Notes: a model not told the origin generated them from the sequence alone. Counted from the first letter of the stretch, positions 1 through 8,297 are shown. The stretch is 64,000 bases of DNA from Cellulomonas sp. NTE-D12 (GCF_027923705.1 NZ_AP026442.1:1178001-1242000); one strand, 5' to 3'. Numbers and translations: made by a program.

Positions 1-71
1 GCCTGACCGGCCGATCTCCCGCCGTCTTCCCCCCGCACTCTGCACAACCGACAACCGAGGAGAGTTCCACC

Positions 72-1100
72 GTGGCTGAGCTGTTCTACGACGACGACGC
101 CGACCTGGCCGTCATCCAGTCCAAGAAGGTCGCCGTCATCGGCTACGGCAGCCAGGGGCACGCGCACGCGCTGAACATGCGCGACTCCGGCGTCGACGTC
201 CGCATCGGCCTGCGTGCCGGCTCGGCGTCCCGGGCCAAGGCCGAGCAGCAGGGCCTGCGCGTCCTCGAGGTGGCCGATGCGGTCAAGGAGGCCGACGTCG
301 TCGTGATCCTGGCGCCGGACCAGGCGCAGCGGAAGCTGTACGCCGAGGAGATCGAGCCGAACCTGAACCCGGGCACCGCGCTCGTGTTCGGCCACGGCTT
401 CAACATCCGCTTCGGCTACATCACGCCCAAGGCCGACGCCGACGTGTTCATGGTCGCCCCGAAGGGCCCGGGTCACCTCGTGCGCCGCGAGTACGTCGCG
501 GGCCGCGGTGTGCCGGTCGCCATCGCCGTGGAGAAGGACGCGTCCGGCCAGGCGTGGCCGCTCGCGCTGTCCTACGCCAAGGCGATCGGCGGCCTGAAGG
601 CGGCGGGGATCAAGACGACGTTCACCGAGGAGACCGAGACCGACCTGTTCGGTGAGCAGGCCGTCCTCTGCGGCGGTGTCTCGCAGCTGATCCAGTACGG
701 CTTCGAGACGCTGACCGAGGCCGGCTACCAGCCGGAGATCGCGTACTTCGAGGTGCTGCACGAGCTGAAGCTCATCGTCGACCTCATCTACGAGGGCGGC
801 ATCACCAAGCAGCGCTGGTCGGTGTCCGACACGGCCGAGTACGGCGACTACGTCTCCGGCCCGCGGGTGATCGACCCGCACGTGAAGGAGAACATGAAGG
901 CGGTGCTCGCCGACATCCAGTCCGGGGCGTTCGCCACCCGGTTCATCGCCGACCAGGACGCCGGCGCACCGGAGTTCAAGGCGCTGCGCGAGAAGGGCCA
1001 GAACCACCCGATCGAGCCGGTCGGCCGCGAGCTGCGCAAGCTGTTCGCGTGGGTGAAGCCGTCGGACGCCGACTACACGGAGGGAAGCGCGGCGCGCTGA
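72..1100 (+). CDS. ilvC: Ketol-acid reductoisomerase (NADP+)
   Basis: Converts 2-acetolactate or 2-aceto-2-hydroxybutyrate to the dihydroxy acid, the second common step of valine, leucine and isoleucine synthesis, in the cytosol. The protein is 342 residues, the usual size of the short class I enzyme. The N-terminal Rossmann motif GYGSQGHAHALN lies near residues 24-35, and the C-terminal helical domain contains the acidic motif around EETETDLFGEQAVLCGG. The GTG start is preceded by a GGAGAG-type ribosome site. The upstream gene lies outside the window; an ilvB-ilvN partner would be usual. Two strong hairpins follow the stop, so the transcript probably ends before the ASCH gene. Identification is firm. 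Confidence 0.97.
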   Translation: MAELFYDDDADLAVIQSKKVAVIGYGSQGHAHALNMRDSGVDVRIGLRAGSASRAKAEQQGLRVLEVADAVKEADVVVILAPDQAQRKLYAEEIEPNLNPGTALVFGHGFNIRFGYITPKADADVFMVAPKGPGHLVRREYVAGRGVPVAIAVEKDASGQAWPLALSYAKAIGGLKAAGIKTTFTEETETDLFGEQAVLCGGVSQLIQYGFETLTEAGYQPEIAYFEVLHELKLIVDLIYEGGITKQRWSVSDTAEYGDYVSGPRVIDPHVKENMKAVLADIQSGAFATRFIADQDAGAPEFKALREKGQNHPIEPVGRELRKLFAWVKPSDADYTEGSAAR

Positions 1101-1150
1101 CCGAAGGTGCGGGTCGCCCGCGGGCGGCAGCCGCCGGAGGGCAACGCAGA

Positions 1151-1183
1151 GCCGAACCCGACCACCGGTTGAGCGGGTTCGGC
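1151..1183 (+). terminator. Hairpin terminator after ilvC
   Basis: GCCGAACCCG (1151-1160) is exactly complementary to CGGGTTCGGC (1174-1183), giving a 10-bp stem with a 13-nt loop 50 nt after the ilvC stop. No T-run follows, as is common in high-GC actinobacteria. Confidence 0.7.
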
Positions 1184-1205
1184 GCGCGCGGACCGCAGTC
1201 GTGCA

Positions 1206-1236
1206 GGTGGGGGTCGTCCTTCGGGCGGCCCCCACC
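1206..1236 (+). terminator. Second hairpin after ilvC
   Basis: GGTGGGGG (1206-1213) pairs with CCCCCACC (1229-1236). The loop can extend the stem through CGTCC/GGGCG around a TTC turn. This is a tandem terminator candidate directly before the ASCH-domain gene. Confidence 0.6.
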
Positions 1237-1271
1237 TCGCACGTCCGGCCCCGGCCCGCCACGATGTCCCC

Positions 1272-1901
1272 ATGACGGACGAGACCGACGAGACGGACGA
1301 GCAGCTGGTGCCGGCAGCGGGTGGGTCGGCGGTTCCGGGGGACGTGGACGGCGACGGTCTGTCGGACGTGCCTGCCGTGGGCGGTGACGTCGAGGAGGAC
1401 GACGCCCTGGTGGCGCTCTGGCAGGCGGCTCAGGCGCACCTGGGCCTGGGCCGGATGGACGTGGTGATGGGTCCGGGCGACCGGGACCTCGTCGCTCCGC
1501 CGGTGTGGTCGTTCGGGGACAGCCCGGAGCTCGCGGACGAGCTGCTCGAGCTGGTGCTGGCCGGCCGGAAGACGGCGACGGCCGGCGCCCTCAGCGACTA
1601 CGAGGCGGCGGGGGAGGCGCTCCCGCAGGTCGGCGACGTCTCGATCGTCACCGACGGGTCGGGGACGCCCCGCGTCGTGCTGCGCGCCACGCAGGTGGAC
1701 GTGGTGCCGTTCGACGAGGTCGGGGCCGAGCACGCCGCGCTCGAGGGAGAGGGGGACCGGTCGCTGGAGCAGTGGCGACGGGACCACGAGGCGGTGTGGC
1801 GACGTAGGCTGCCCGCCGAGCCGTTCGACCCGCGGATGCCGATGGTTCTCGAGCGGTTCGAGGTGGTGTACCCGACCCTGGGTCCCACGCCCGCGGAGTA
1901 G
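1272..1901 (+). CDS. ASCH domain-containing protein
   Basis: A 209-residue protein whose residues from about 75 to 200 match the ASCH fold: WSFGDSPELADELLELVLAGRKTATA at the start, then the lysine-containing GRKT turn and a C-terminal EQWRRDHEAVWRR helix. ASCH domains are PUA-like and are thought to bind RNA or modified nucleosides; some act as amidohydrolases. The first 65 residues are acidic and low-complexity. The ATG has no clear ribosome site, but CACGAT ends six bases before it, the spacing seen at other apparently leaderless genes here. It stands alone between terminators and leuB. The substrate is unknown. Confidence 0.85.
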   Translation: MTDETDETDEQLVPAAGGSAVPGDVDGDGLSDVPAVGGDVEEDDALVALWQAAQAHLGLGRMDVVMGPGDRDLVAPPVWSFGDSPELADELLELVLAGRKTATAGALSDYEAAGEALPQVGDVSIVTDGSGTPRVVLRATQVDVVPFDEVGAEHAALEGEGDRSLEQWRRDHEAVWRRRLPAEPFDPRMPMVLERFEVVYPTLGPTPAE

Positions 1902-1965
1902 AGCTCGCGACCACCAGGTGAGACCACCATCCCGAAGGATGGGACGGCCCGCTAGCGTTGCCCCC

Positions 1966-3051
1966 ATGTCCGACGCCGCACCGCAGGTGCCCGCCCTCGC
2001 CGACCCCACCGTGATCGACCTGGCAGTCGTGCCGGGGGACGGTATCGGCATCGAGGTGGTGGAGCAGGGCCTCCTCGCCCTCGAGGCGGCGCTCGCGGGT
2101 GGTGGCCCGGCGCTGCGCACCACGCACTTCGACCTCGGTGCGCGCCGCTGGCACGCGACGGGGGAGACCCTGACGGACGACGACCTCGCCGCGATCCGCA
2201 CCCACGACGCGATCCTGCTCGGCGCCGTCGGCGACCCGACGGTGCCGTCCGGCGTGCTGGAGCGCGGCCTGCTGCTGCGGCTCCGGTTCGCGCTGGACCA
2301 CTACGTCAACCTCCGCCCCGGCCGCCTCTACCCGGGTGTCCGGTCCCCGCTGGCCGACCCGGGCGAGGTCGACTTCGTCGTGGTCCGTGAGGGCACCGAG
2401 GGCCCCTACGTCGGGAACGGTGGTGCGCTGCGCGCCGGGACGCCGCACGAGGTGGCCACCGAGGTGAGCCTGAACACCGCTTTCGGCGTCGAGCGGGTGG
2501 TCCGCTACGCGTTCGAGGTCGCCTCGCGCCGGCCCCGCAAGAAGCTGACGCTGGTGCACAAGCACAACGTGCTGGTCCACGCCGGTCACCTGTGGCGCCG
2601 CACGGTCGACGCGGTGAACGCCGAGTTCCCCGACGTGACGGTCGACTACTCGCACGTCGACGCCGCCACGATCTACCTGGTCACCGACCCGTCGCGGTTC
2701 GACGTCGTGGTGACCGACAACCTGTTCGGCGACATCCTCACGGACCTCGCCGCCGCGATCACGGGCGGCATCGGCCTCGCCGCCTCGGGGAACGTCAACC
2801 CTGACAGCACGTCGCCGAGCATGTTCGAGCCCGTCCACGGCTCGGCGCCGGACATCGCCGGTCAGGGCAAGGCGGACCCGACCGCCACCGTCCTGTCGGT
2901 CGCGATGCTGCTCGACCACCTCGGCCTGCCGGACGCCGCCGCGCGGGTCGAGCGTGCCGTCGCGGCCGATCTGGCGGACCGCGCCGGGGCCGCGCGAGTA
3001 CGGTCGACGGCCGAGGTGGGCCAGGACCTCGTCTCCCGCATCGTCGGCTGA
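1966..3051 (+). CDS. leuB: 3-isopropylmalate dehydrogenase
   Basis: Oxidises and decarboxylates (2R,3S)-3-isopropylmalate with NAD+ in leucine synthesis. The 361-residue protein shows VVPGDGIGIEV near the N-terminus, the RLRFALDHYVNLRP substrate loop, the metal-binding DNLFGDILTDLAAAITGG segment and the NAD-binding VHGSAPDIAGQGKADPTA segment. I chose the ATG at 1966 over a longer in-frame reading: TAGCGT at 1953-1958 sits seven bases before it, a leaderless promoter geometry, and the residues encoded upstream do not look like protein. It precedes ilvE with an 83-base gap. Confidence 0.96.
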   Translation: MSDAAPQVPALADPTVIDLAVVPGDGIGIEVVEQGLLALEAALAGGGPALRTTHFDLGARRWHATGETLTDDDLAAIRTHDAILLGAVGDPTVPSGVLERGLLLRLRFALDHYVNLRPGRLYPGVRSPLADPGEVDFVVVREGTEGPYVGNGGALRAGTPHEVATEVSLNTAFGVERVVRYAFEVASRRPRKKLTLVHKHNVLVHAGHLWRRTVDAVNAEFPDVTVDYSHVDAATIYLVTDPSRFDVVVTDNLFGDILTDLAAAITGGIGLAASGNVNPDSTSPSMFEPVHGSAPDIAGQGKADPTATVLSVAMLLDHLGLPDAAARVERAVAADLADRAGAARVRSTAEVGQDLVSRIVG

Positions 3052-3134
3052 CCCGCGGGTCGCGTCGCGACCCGTCCTGCCGCTCGGCCGTCGTCACCGG
3101 TACCGTCGTCCCGACCCTGGTGAAAGGCCCCGAT

Positions 3135-4244
3135 ATGAGCACGGACATGAGCACCACCACGCCGGACCTGTTCGAGATCCGACCCAGCGCCCATCGGGTG
3201 ACCGATGCCGACCGCGAGGCCGCGCTGGCGTCGCCCCGGTTCGGCACGGTGTTCACCGACCACATGGCGCGGATCAGCTGGTCAACGGCCGACGGCTGGC
3301 ACGACCGCCGCGTCGAGCCGTACGGGCCGCTGCAGCTGGACCCGGCCACGGCGGTGCTGCACTACGCGCAGGAGATCTTCGAGGGTCTGAAGGCGTACCG
3401 GCACGCCGACGGCTCCGTGTGGACGTTCCGTCCGGAGGTGAACGCCGCCCGGTTCGCGCGCTCGGCGCGCCGGCTGGCGCTGCCGGTGCTGTCGACCGAG
3501 GACTTCCTCGGCGCGATCGGGGCGCTCGTCGGCGTCGACCGGGCCTGGGTGCCGGCCGGCGAGGAGATGAGCCTGTACCTGCGGCCCTTCATGTACGCCT
3601 CGGAGTCCTTCCTCGGCGTGCGGCCCGCCGGCGCGGTGGAGTTCCTGGTCATCGCCTCGCCCGTCGGCCCGTACTTCGCCGGCGGCGTGAAGCCCGTGTC
3701 GATCTGGGTGGACCGCCAGTACCACCGCGCCGGTCCCGGCGGCACGGGTGCCGCCAAGTGCGGCGGCAACTACGCCGCCAGCCTGCTGCCGCAGCAGGAG
3801 GCCTACGCCAAGGGCTTCGAGCAGGTGTGCTTCCTCGACGCGACCACCGGCACGCAGCTGGAGGAGCTCGGCGGGATGAACGTGATGGTGGTGCACGCCG
3901 ACGGGCACGTCAGCACGCCGCCGCTGTCCGGGTCGATCCTCGAGGGCGTCACCCGGTCCTCGATCATCCAGCTGCTCGCCGATGCGGGACACCCGGTCAG
4001 CGAGGAGCCCGTGCTGCTGACCGACCTCCAGGCCGGCCTGACCGACGGGACCGTGACCGAGGTGTTCGCGTGCGGCACTGCAGCCGTGATGACGCCGATC
4101 GGCCGGCTCGCCTCCGACGACTTCGACCTGACGGTCGGCACCGGCGAGGCCGGTCCCGTCACCACCCTGGTCCGGCAGCAGCTGACCGACATCCAGTACG
4201 GCCGGGCCGAGGACCGGTACGGCTGGCTGCACCGGATCGCCTGA
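3135..4244 (+). CDS. ilvE: Branched-chain-amino-acid aminotransferase
   Basis: Transfers the amino group of glutamate to the 2-oxo acids that yield valine, leucine and isoleucine. It is a fold-type IV PLP enzyme of 369 residues. The PLP lysine is Lys208 in GTGAAKCGGNYAAS. The family signature LEELGGMNVMVV...STPPLSGSILEGVTRSSI follows, and phosphate-binding residues lie in FACGTAAVMTPIG. The ATG at 3135 has a GAAAGG ribosome site seven bases upstream; an in-frame GTG at 3120 lies before that site and is rejected. A 14-bp perfect hairpin ends the transcript. Confidence 0.96.
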   Translation: MSTDMSTTTPDLFEIRPSAHRVTDADREAALASPRFGTVFTDHMARISWSTADGWHDRRVEPYGPLQLDPATAVLHYAQEIFEGLKAYRHADGSVWTFRPEVNAARFARSARRLALPVLSTEDFLGAIGALVGVDRAWVPAGEEMSLYLRPFMYASESFLGVRPAGAVEFLVIASPVGPYFAGGVKPVSIWVDRQYHRAGPGGTGAAKCGGNYAASLLPQQEAYAKGFEQVCFLDATTGTQLEELGGMNVMVVHADGHVSTPPLSGSILEGVTRSSIIQLLADAGHPVSEEPVLLTDLQAGLTDGTVTEVFACGTAAVMTPIGRLASDDFDLTVGTGEAGPVTTLVRQQLTDIQYGRAEDRYGWLHRIA

Positions 4245-4314
4245 CCGTACGGGGCGCCGACCGGCGTCCTGTCACGCCCGTCCCTCGTCGCTCACCGGCT
4301 CGTGCCGACCGGCC

Positions 4315-4351
4315 GTGGACGACGCTGCACGTCAGCCGCAGCGTCGTCCAC
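4315..4351 (+). terminator. Hairpin terminator after ilvE
   Basis: GTGGACGACGCTGC (4315-4328) is perfectly complementary to GCAGCGTCGTCCAC (4338-4351) across a 9-nt loop. It lies 70 bases after the ilvE stop and before the cimA leader, so it probably separates the two transcription units. Confidence 0.75.
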
Positions 4352-4399
4352 AGGCCGGACGGGGTGTCCACGAGACGTGACCTGTGCCACCATGGCGGC

Positions 4400-4429
4400 G
4401 TGACCCGGTTCCACCTCATCATTGGATAG
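4400..4429 (+). CDS. Putative branched-chain leader peptide of cimA (VTRFHLIIG)
   Basis: A nine-codon reading frame, GTG start and TAG stop, encoding VTRFHLIIG with consecutive Leu-Ile-Ile codons (CTC ATC ATT). Its stop codon shares its last base with the first arm of a 10-bp hairpin that precedes a U-run terminator upstream of cimA. CACCAT ends six bases before the GTG, the leaderless spacing seen elsewhere in the window. A minute overlapping ATG frame (MAA) ends on this GTG. Its role as an attenuation sensor is inferred from codon content and position; no experimental or database support is available here. Confidence 0.6.
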   Translation: MTRFHLIIG

Positions 4430-4488
4430 CGCGTCGGCACCCACCCCCGCCGACGCGCAGACCTCCCGACCTTCGGGGGGTCTTTTTG
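4429..4488 (+). promoter_or_regulatory. Attenuator: hairpin plus intrinsic terminator before cimA
   Basis: The first hairpin pairs GCGCGTCGGC (4429-4438) with GCCGACGCGC (4449-4458) around the loop ACCCACCCCC. One base later GACCTCCC (4460-4467) pairs with GGGGGGTC (4475-4482) and TTTTT follows at 4483-4487, a textbook intrinsic terminator. ACCCCC in the first loop (4443-4448) is also complementary to GGGGGT in the terminator arm (4476-4481). A ribosome stalled on the Leu-Ile-Ile codons would block the first arm and free that segment to disrupt the terminator. The structures are seen; the switching is inferred. Confidence 0.65.
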
Positions 4489-4581
4489 TTGTCACCGACG
4501 GTTCCGGGCACCACCCCCGCCCGGTACGTCGTCCCCGGCACCACCCCCGCCGGTCCCGCACCGCACGAGCAGGAGAGCCCC

Positions 4582-6186
4582 GTGAGCACTGGCTTCCAGG
4601 TGTACGACACGACCTTGCGCGACGGCGCCCAGCAGGAGGGCATCGCCCTGTCGGTCGCCGACAAGCTGGCCATCGTCCCGCTGCTCGACGAGCTCGGCGT
4701 CGGCTACATCGAGGGCGGCTGGCCGGGCGCGGTGCCCAAGGACACCGAGTTCTTCAAGCGTGCGGCCAAGGAGCTGGACCTGCGGCACGCGGTGCTCGCG
4801 GCGTTCGGCGCGACGCGCCGGGCCGACGCCCGTGCCGTCGACGACCCGCAGGTCCGGGCGCTGGTGGACGCCGAGACGCCGGTGGTGACGGTGGTCGCCA
4901 AGAGCGACGTCCGGCACGTGGAGCGCGCGCTGCGGACGACGCCCGACGAGGGTCTGGCGATGATCGCCGACACCGTACGGTTCCTGGTCCGTGAGGGGCG
5001 GCGGGTGGTGGTGGACGCCGAGCACCTGTTCGACGGCTACCGCTACGACCCCGGGTACTCGCGCTCGGCGGTGCTGACGGCGTTCGAGGCGGGCGCCGAG
5101 GTGGTGACGCTGTGCGACACGAACGGCGGCATGCTGCCGGCCTGGGTGACGCGCATCGTCACCGAGCTGCGCGACGCGGTCGGCCCCGCCGGCATCCTGG
5201 GCATGCACGCGCACAACGACTCCGGCTGCGCCGTGGCCAACACGCTGGCCGCCGTCGAGGCGGGGTGCGAGCACGTGCAGGGCACCGTCAACGGCTACGG
5301 CGAGCGCACCGGCAACGCCGACCTGCTCACGGTCGTGGCCGACCTCGAGCTCAAGCTCGGACGGACCGTCCTGACACCGGTCGACGGCGGTGGGCTGCGT
5401 GAGCTGACCCGGATCGCCCACGCGATCAGCGAGATCACCAACATCTCCCCGTTCGCCCGGTCGCCCTACGTCGGCGCGAGCGCCTTCGCGCACAAGGCGG
5501 GTCTGCACGCCTCCGCGATCCGGGTGGACCCCGACCTCTACCAGCACGCCGACCCGGCGGCGGTGGGCAACGACATGCGCATGCTGGTCTCCGACATGGC
5601 CGGGCGGGCGTCGATCGAGCTCAAGGGCCGCGAGCTGGGCTTCGACCTCTCGAACCGGCCGGAGGTGCTCTCGGCGGTGACCAACCGGGTCAAGGACGCC
5701 GAGGCGAACGGGTACACGTACGAGGCGGCCGACGCGTCGTTCGAGCTGCTGCTGCTGGAGGAGGCGGGCGCCGGCAAGCCCGCCTACTTCACGGTCGAGT
5801 CCTGGCGCACGATCATCGAGCGCCGGGGCGGGCGGGGGACCCCGGCGACGGCCGAGGCGACGGTCAAGCTGCACGCCGGCGGCGAGCGGCTCGTCAGCAC
5901 GGGGGAGGGGAACGGTCCCGTCGACGCCCTGAACCATGCGCTCCGGCACGCCCTGCTCGGTGTCTACCCCGAGCTCGAGCCGTTCGTGCTGATCGACTTC
6001 AAGGTCCGGATCCTCGACTCGCAGCTCGGCACCGACGCCGTCACGCGCGTGCTGATCGAGACCACGGACGGCAGCTCGTCGTGGAGCACCGTCGGGGTGG
6101 GCCCCAACCTGATCGAGGCGTCGTGGGAGGCCCTGACCGACTCGGTGATCTGGGGCCTGTACAAGGCCGGCGTCCCCGCCCGCTGA
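4582..6186 (+). CDS. cimA: (R)-citramalate synthase
   Basis: Condenses pyruvate and acetyl-CoA to citramalate, giving a threonine-independent route to 2-oxobutyrate and isoleucine. The 534-residue protein has the catalytic TIM barrel with YDTTLRDGAQQEG at residues 6-18 and the metal-site segment HAHNDSGCAVANTLAAVEAGCEHVQGTVNGYGERTGNADL. A C-terminal LeuA allosteric dimer domain begins near residue 400. GGWPGAVPKDTEFF is characteristic of CimA rather than LeuA. The GTG at 4582 has AGGAGAG four bases upstream. A long in-frame extension with no stop runs upstream but crosses the terminator and is rejected. Isoleucine feedback is expected from the family. Confidence 0.93.
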   Translation: MSTGFQVYDTTLRDGAQQEGIALSVADKLAIVPLLDELGVGYIEGGWPGAVPKDTEFFKRAAKELDLRHAVLAAFGATRRADARAVDDPQVRALVDAETPVVTVVAKSDVRHVERALRTTPDEGLAMIADTVRFLVREGRRVVVDAEHLFDGYRYDPGYSRSAVLTAFEAGAEVVTLCDTNGGMLPAWVTRIVTELRDAVGPAGILGMHAHNDSGCAVANTLAAVEAGCEHVQGTVNGYGERTGNADLLTVVADLELKLGRTVLTPVDGGGLRELTRIAHAISEITNISPFARSPYVGASAFAHKAGLHASAIRVDPDLYQHADPAAVGNDMRMLVSDMAGRASIELKGRELGFDLSNRPEVLSAVTNRVKDAEANGYTYEAADASFELLLLEEAGAGKPAYFTVESWRTIIERRGGRGTPATAEATVKLHAGGERLVSTGEGNGPVDALNHALRHALLGVYPELEPFVLIDFKVRILDSQLGTDAVTRVLIETTDGSSSWSTVGVGPNLIEASWEALTDSVIWGLYKAGVPAR

Positions 6187-6238
6187 GCGCGGGTCGACCG
6201 TCGCCTGACCTACCTCGTCGCGTGCCTAGAGTGGCGGG

Positions 6239-7303
6239 GTGCACGGTGCGTACAAGGTTCCCGGGGGCAAGCTCGTCGTCGTCGACCTGGACGTGGTCGA
6301 CGGCCGTCTGACCGACGTCGAGCTCAGCGGGGACTTCTTCGTCGAGCCCGACGAGGTGCTCGACGTGCTCCGCGACGCGCTCGAGGCGATGCCGGCCGAG
6401 AGCGCGGTGACGCGCCTGACGCACGCGATGGACGAGGCGCTGGACGACGCACGCTTGCCGTCCGCCCCCGCGATGATCGGGTTCACCACCCGGGACGTCG
6501 CGGTGGCGGTGCGCCGGGCCCTCGGCCTGTCGACGACCTGGCAGGAGCACACGTTCGAGCTGCTGGACCCGGGCCCGCTGCCCCCGGCGATGCACACGGC
6601 CCTCGACCAGGTGCTCACCGAGGAGCTGGCCGCCGGACGCCGTGGACCGAGCCTGCGGTTCTGGGAGTGGCAGACGCCGGCGGTGATCATCGGCTCGTTC
6701 CAGTCGGTGCGCAACGAGGTGGACGCCGAGGCGGCGGAGCGGTACGGCGTGCAGGTGATCCGGCGGATCAGCGGCGGCGGCGCGATGTTCATGGAGGCGG
6801 GCAACTGCATCACGTTCTCTTTGGTGGTGCCCGAGTCCCTGGTGGACGGCCTCTCGTTCGAGGAGTCGTACGCCTTCCTCAACCAGTGGGTGCTGGGGGC
6901 CCTCGCGGACGTGGGGGTCGAGGCAGGGCTGTCCGGCCTCAACGACATCTCCTCACCCGCCGGCAAGATCGCCGGCTCCGCGCAGAAGCGGATGGTCGGC
7001 GGGGCGGTGCTGCACCACGTGACGATGGCGTACGACATCGACGCGGAGAAGATGAACGAGGTGCTGCGGATCGGCCGCGAGAAGCTCTCGGACAAGGGCA
7101 CGGTCAGCGCCGTCAAGCGGGTCGACCCGGTGCGGTCCCAGACCCGGCTGCCGCGCGAGGCGGTCATCACGGCGTTCACCGAGCACTTCCGCTCGCGGTA
7201 CCCCACCGTCGACGGCGAGCTCCGTCCGGACGAGCTGCACCGGGCCGCCCAGCTGCAGCACGAGAAGTTCGAGAACCCGCTCTGGACGCGTCGTCTCCCT
7301 TGA
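6239..7303 (+). CDS. Lipoate--protein ligase family protein
   Basis: Predicted to attach lipoate (or octanoate) to acyltransferase domains of 2-oxoacid dehydrogenases and the glycine cleavage H protein. In the 354-residue protein, residues 1-95 (GAYKVPGGKLVVVDL...) resemble the small accessory domain usually found at the C-terminus of E. coli LplA. The catalytic biotin/lipoate-transferase domain follows, with RRISGGGAMFMEAGN and the lysine motif SPAGKIAGSAQKR. The swapped order is typical of the actinobacterial form. TAGAGT at 6227-6232 sits six bases before the GTG, so the mRNA is probably leaderless. No lipoylated substrate gene is adjacent. Confidence 0.88.
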   Translation: MHGAYKVPGGKLVVVDLDVVDGRLTDVELSGDFFVEPDEVLDVLRDALEAMPAESAVTRLTHAMDEALDDARLPSAPAMIGFTTRDVAVAVRRALGLSTTWQEHTFELLDPGPLPPAMHTALDQVLTEELAAGRRGPSLRFWEWQTPAVIIGSFQSVRNEVDAEAAERYGVQVIRRISGGGAMFMEAGNCITFSLVVPESLVDGLSFEESYAFLNQWVLGALADVGVEAGLSGLNDISSPAGKIAGSAQKRMVGGAVLHHVTMAYDIDAEKMNEVLRIGREKLSDKGTVSAVKRVDPVRSQTRLPREAVITAFTEHFRSRYPTVDGELRPDELHRAAQLQHEKFENPLWTRRLP

Positions 7304-7354
7304 GGCGCCGGGCGCACCGTGCGGGGAGCCGTCGGCTCGGCTGACCGTCCCGCT

Positions 7355-7822
7355 TCAGCTGCCGCCCGGAGCGCCCCGCCGCGTCCCCAGCGGTCGGAGC
7401 GAGTCGAGGACCGCGGGACCGTGCGCACCGAAGAACTCGGCGTCCGCGGCCTCCACGACGCGGACGGCCCGCTGCGCGAGCTCGGCGCCGGCGGCCGTGA
7501 CCTCCACGCGTCGGACCCGCGTGTCCGCCGGGTCCACCGTGCGCACCAGCAGCTCCTTGGCCTCCAGCCTGCGCAGCACCTCGGACGTCATCTTCGGGTC
7601 GGTCCCCGCCTGTCGGCCGACGTCCAGCTGGCTGGGCAGCGTCGCCGACCTGCCGAGCCACCACGTGCACGCGAGGAGCACGAACTGGACGTGGGTCAGG
7701 TCGAGCGGGCGCAGCGCCTCGGCGACGCCGCGCTGCCACGCCAACGTCACCTGCCACAGGACGAAGCCCGGGCTGTCGGCGCCGGGGTCGACGAAGCGGC
7801 TGGCTGCGCCGCTGTCAGGCAC
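7355..7822 (-). CDS. MarR family transcriptional regulator
   Basis: A 155-residue winged-helix repressor. The helical dimerisation arm is near residues 18-55, followed by LPSQLDVGRQAGTDPKMTSEVLRRLEAKELLVRTVDPADTRVRRVEVT, which spans the recognition helix and the wing with the characteristic D-x-R beta-turn. The GTG start overlaps the last eight bases of the SRPBCC gene, so the two are co-transcribed. The inverted repeat at 8244-8266, just after the operon's promoter, is its likely operator. The ligand is unknown. Confidence 0.9.
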   Translation of the reverse strand: MPDSGAASRFVDPGADSPGFVLWQVTLAWQRGVAEALRPLDLTHVQFVLLACTWWLGRSATLPSQLDVGRQAGTDPKMTSEVLRRLEAKELLVRTVDPADTRVRRVEVTAAGAELAQRAVRVVEAADAEFFGAHGPAVLDSLRPLGTRRGAPGGS

Positions 7823-8231
7823 GGCGCGCCGCGTCGACCAGGGCGTCGAGCTGCTCCGGGAAGTCGGCGCTGATCTGCGGGCCCACGACCGGTCCGGCCT
7901 CGTCCGACCCGGGCCCCGTGATGGTCAGGGCGTGCGTGATGCGGGTGGCGCCCTCGAGCGGCTGGAAACGGTGCCGGAAGGTGAGGACCAGGTCCCCGTA
8001 CCGGGTCTCGTCGGCGTAGGCGGCGCCCGGCTCGAGCTCGGTGACGACGGACGTCATCGTGTCCTGACCCGCCGGCGTCACGGCGATGCGCGTCCCGACG
8101 GCCAGGTCACCCTCCGGTCGGAAGGTGTCCCCGCCGGGCAGGCGGAGCCGGCCGGAGTGGATGTCGACGAACGTCCGCCAGATCCGGTCGACCGGGACGT
8201 CCGTCTCCTTCGTGCACTCGTGCGTCCACAC
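7815..8231 (-). CDS. SRPBCC family protein (polyketide cyclase-like)
   Basis: A 138-residue START-like protein: WTHECTKETDVPVDRIWRTFVDIHSG at the N-terminus and the final helix FPEQLDALVDAARRA are typical of the fold, which binds small hydrophobic ligands. The GTG at 8231 follows GGAGG with four bases between. A longer reading to 8300 is rejected because it runs through the promoter and operator. First gene of a two-gene operon with the MarR regulator. The ligand and role are unknown; the pairing suggests a response to a small organic molecule. Confidence 0.85.
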   Translation of the reverse strand: MWTHECTKETDVPVDRIWRTFVDIHSGRLRLPGGDTFRPEGDLAVGTRIAVTPAGQDTMTSVVTELEPGAAYADETRYGDLVLTFRHRFQPLEGATRITHALTITGPGSDEAGPVVGPQISADFPEQLDALVDAARRA

Positions 8232-8243
8232 GATGCCTCCATA

Positions 8244-8297
8244 GGTGCAGAGATTATCCGTGCACCCACTATCGGAGGAGGTGGTGCGGCGTGTCAA
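8244..8297 (-). promoter_or_regulatory. Promoter and MarR-type operator of the SRPBCC-marR operon
   Basis: On the minus strand, TTGACA (8297-8292), 18 bases, then GATAGT (8273-8268) form a near-consensus vegetative promoter. Immediately downstream, GGTGCA and TGCACC flank 11 bases (8244-8266), an inverted repeat across the expected transcription start. Binding by the operon's own MarR protein is inferred. Confidence 0.7.

Noticed and set aside
1648..2919. Long minus-strand open frame opposite leuB
   Set aside because: Arg/Asp/His-rich translation with no domain, entirely opposite a well-supported enzyme gene. It is a high-GC shadow, as are many similar long frames in the window (for example 4492-5949, 13780-15969 and 25608-29615).
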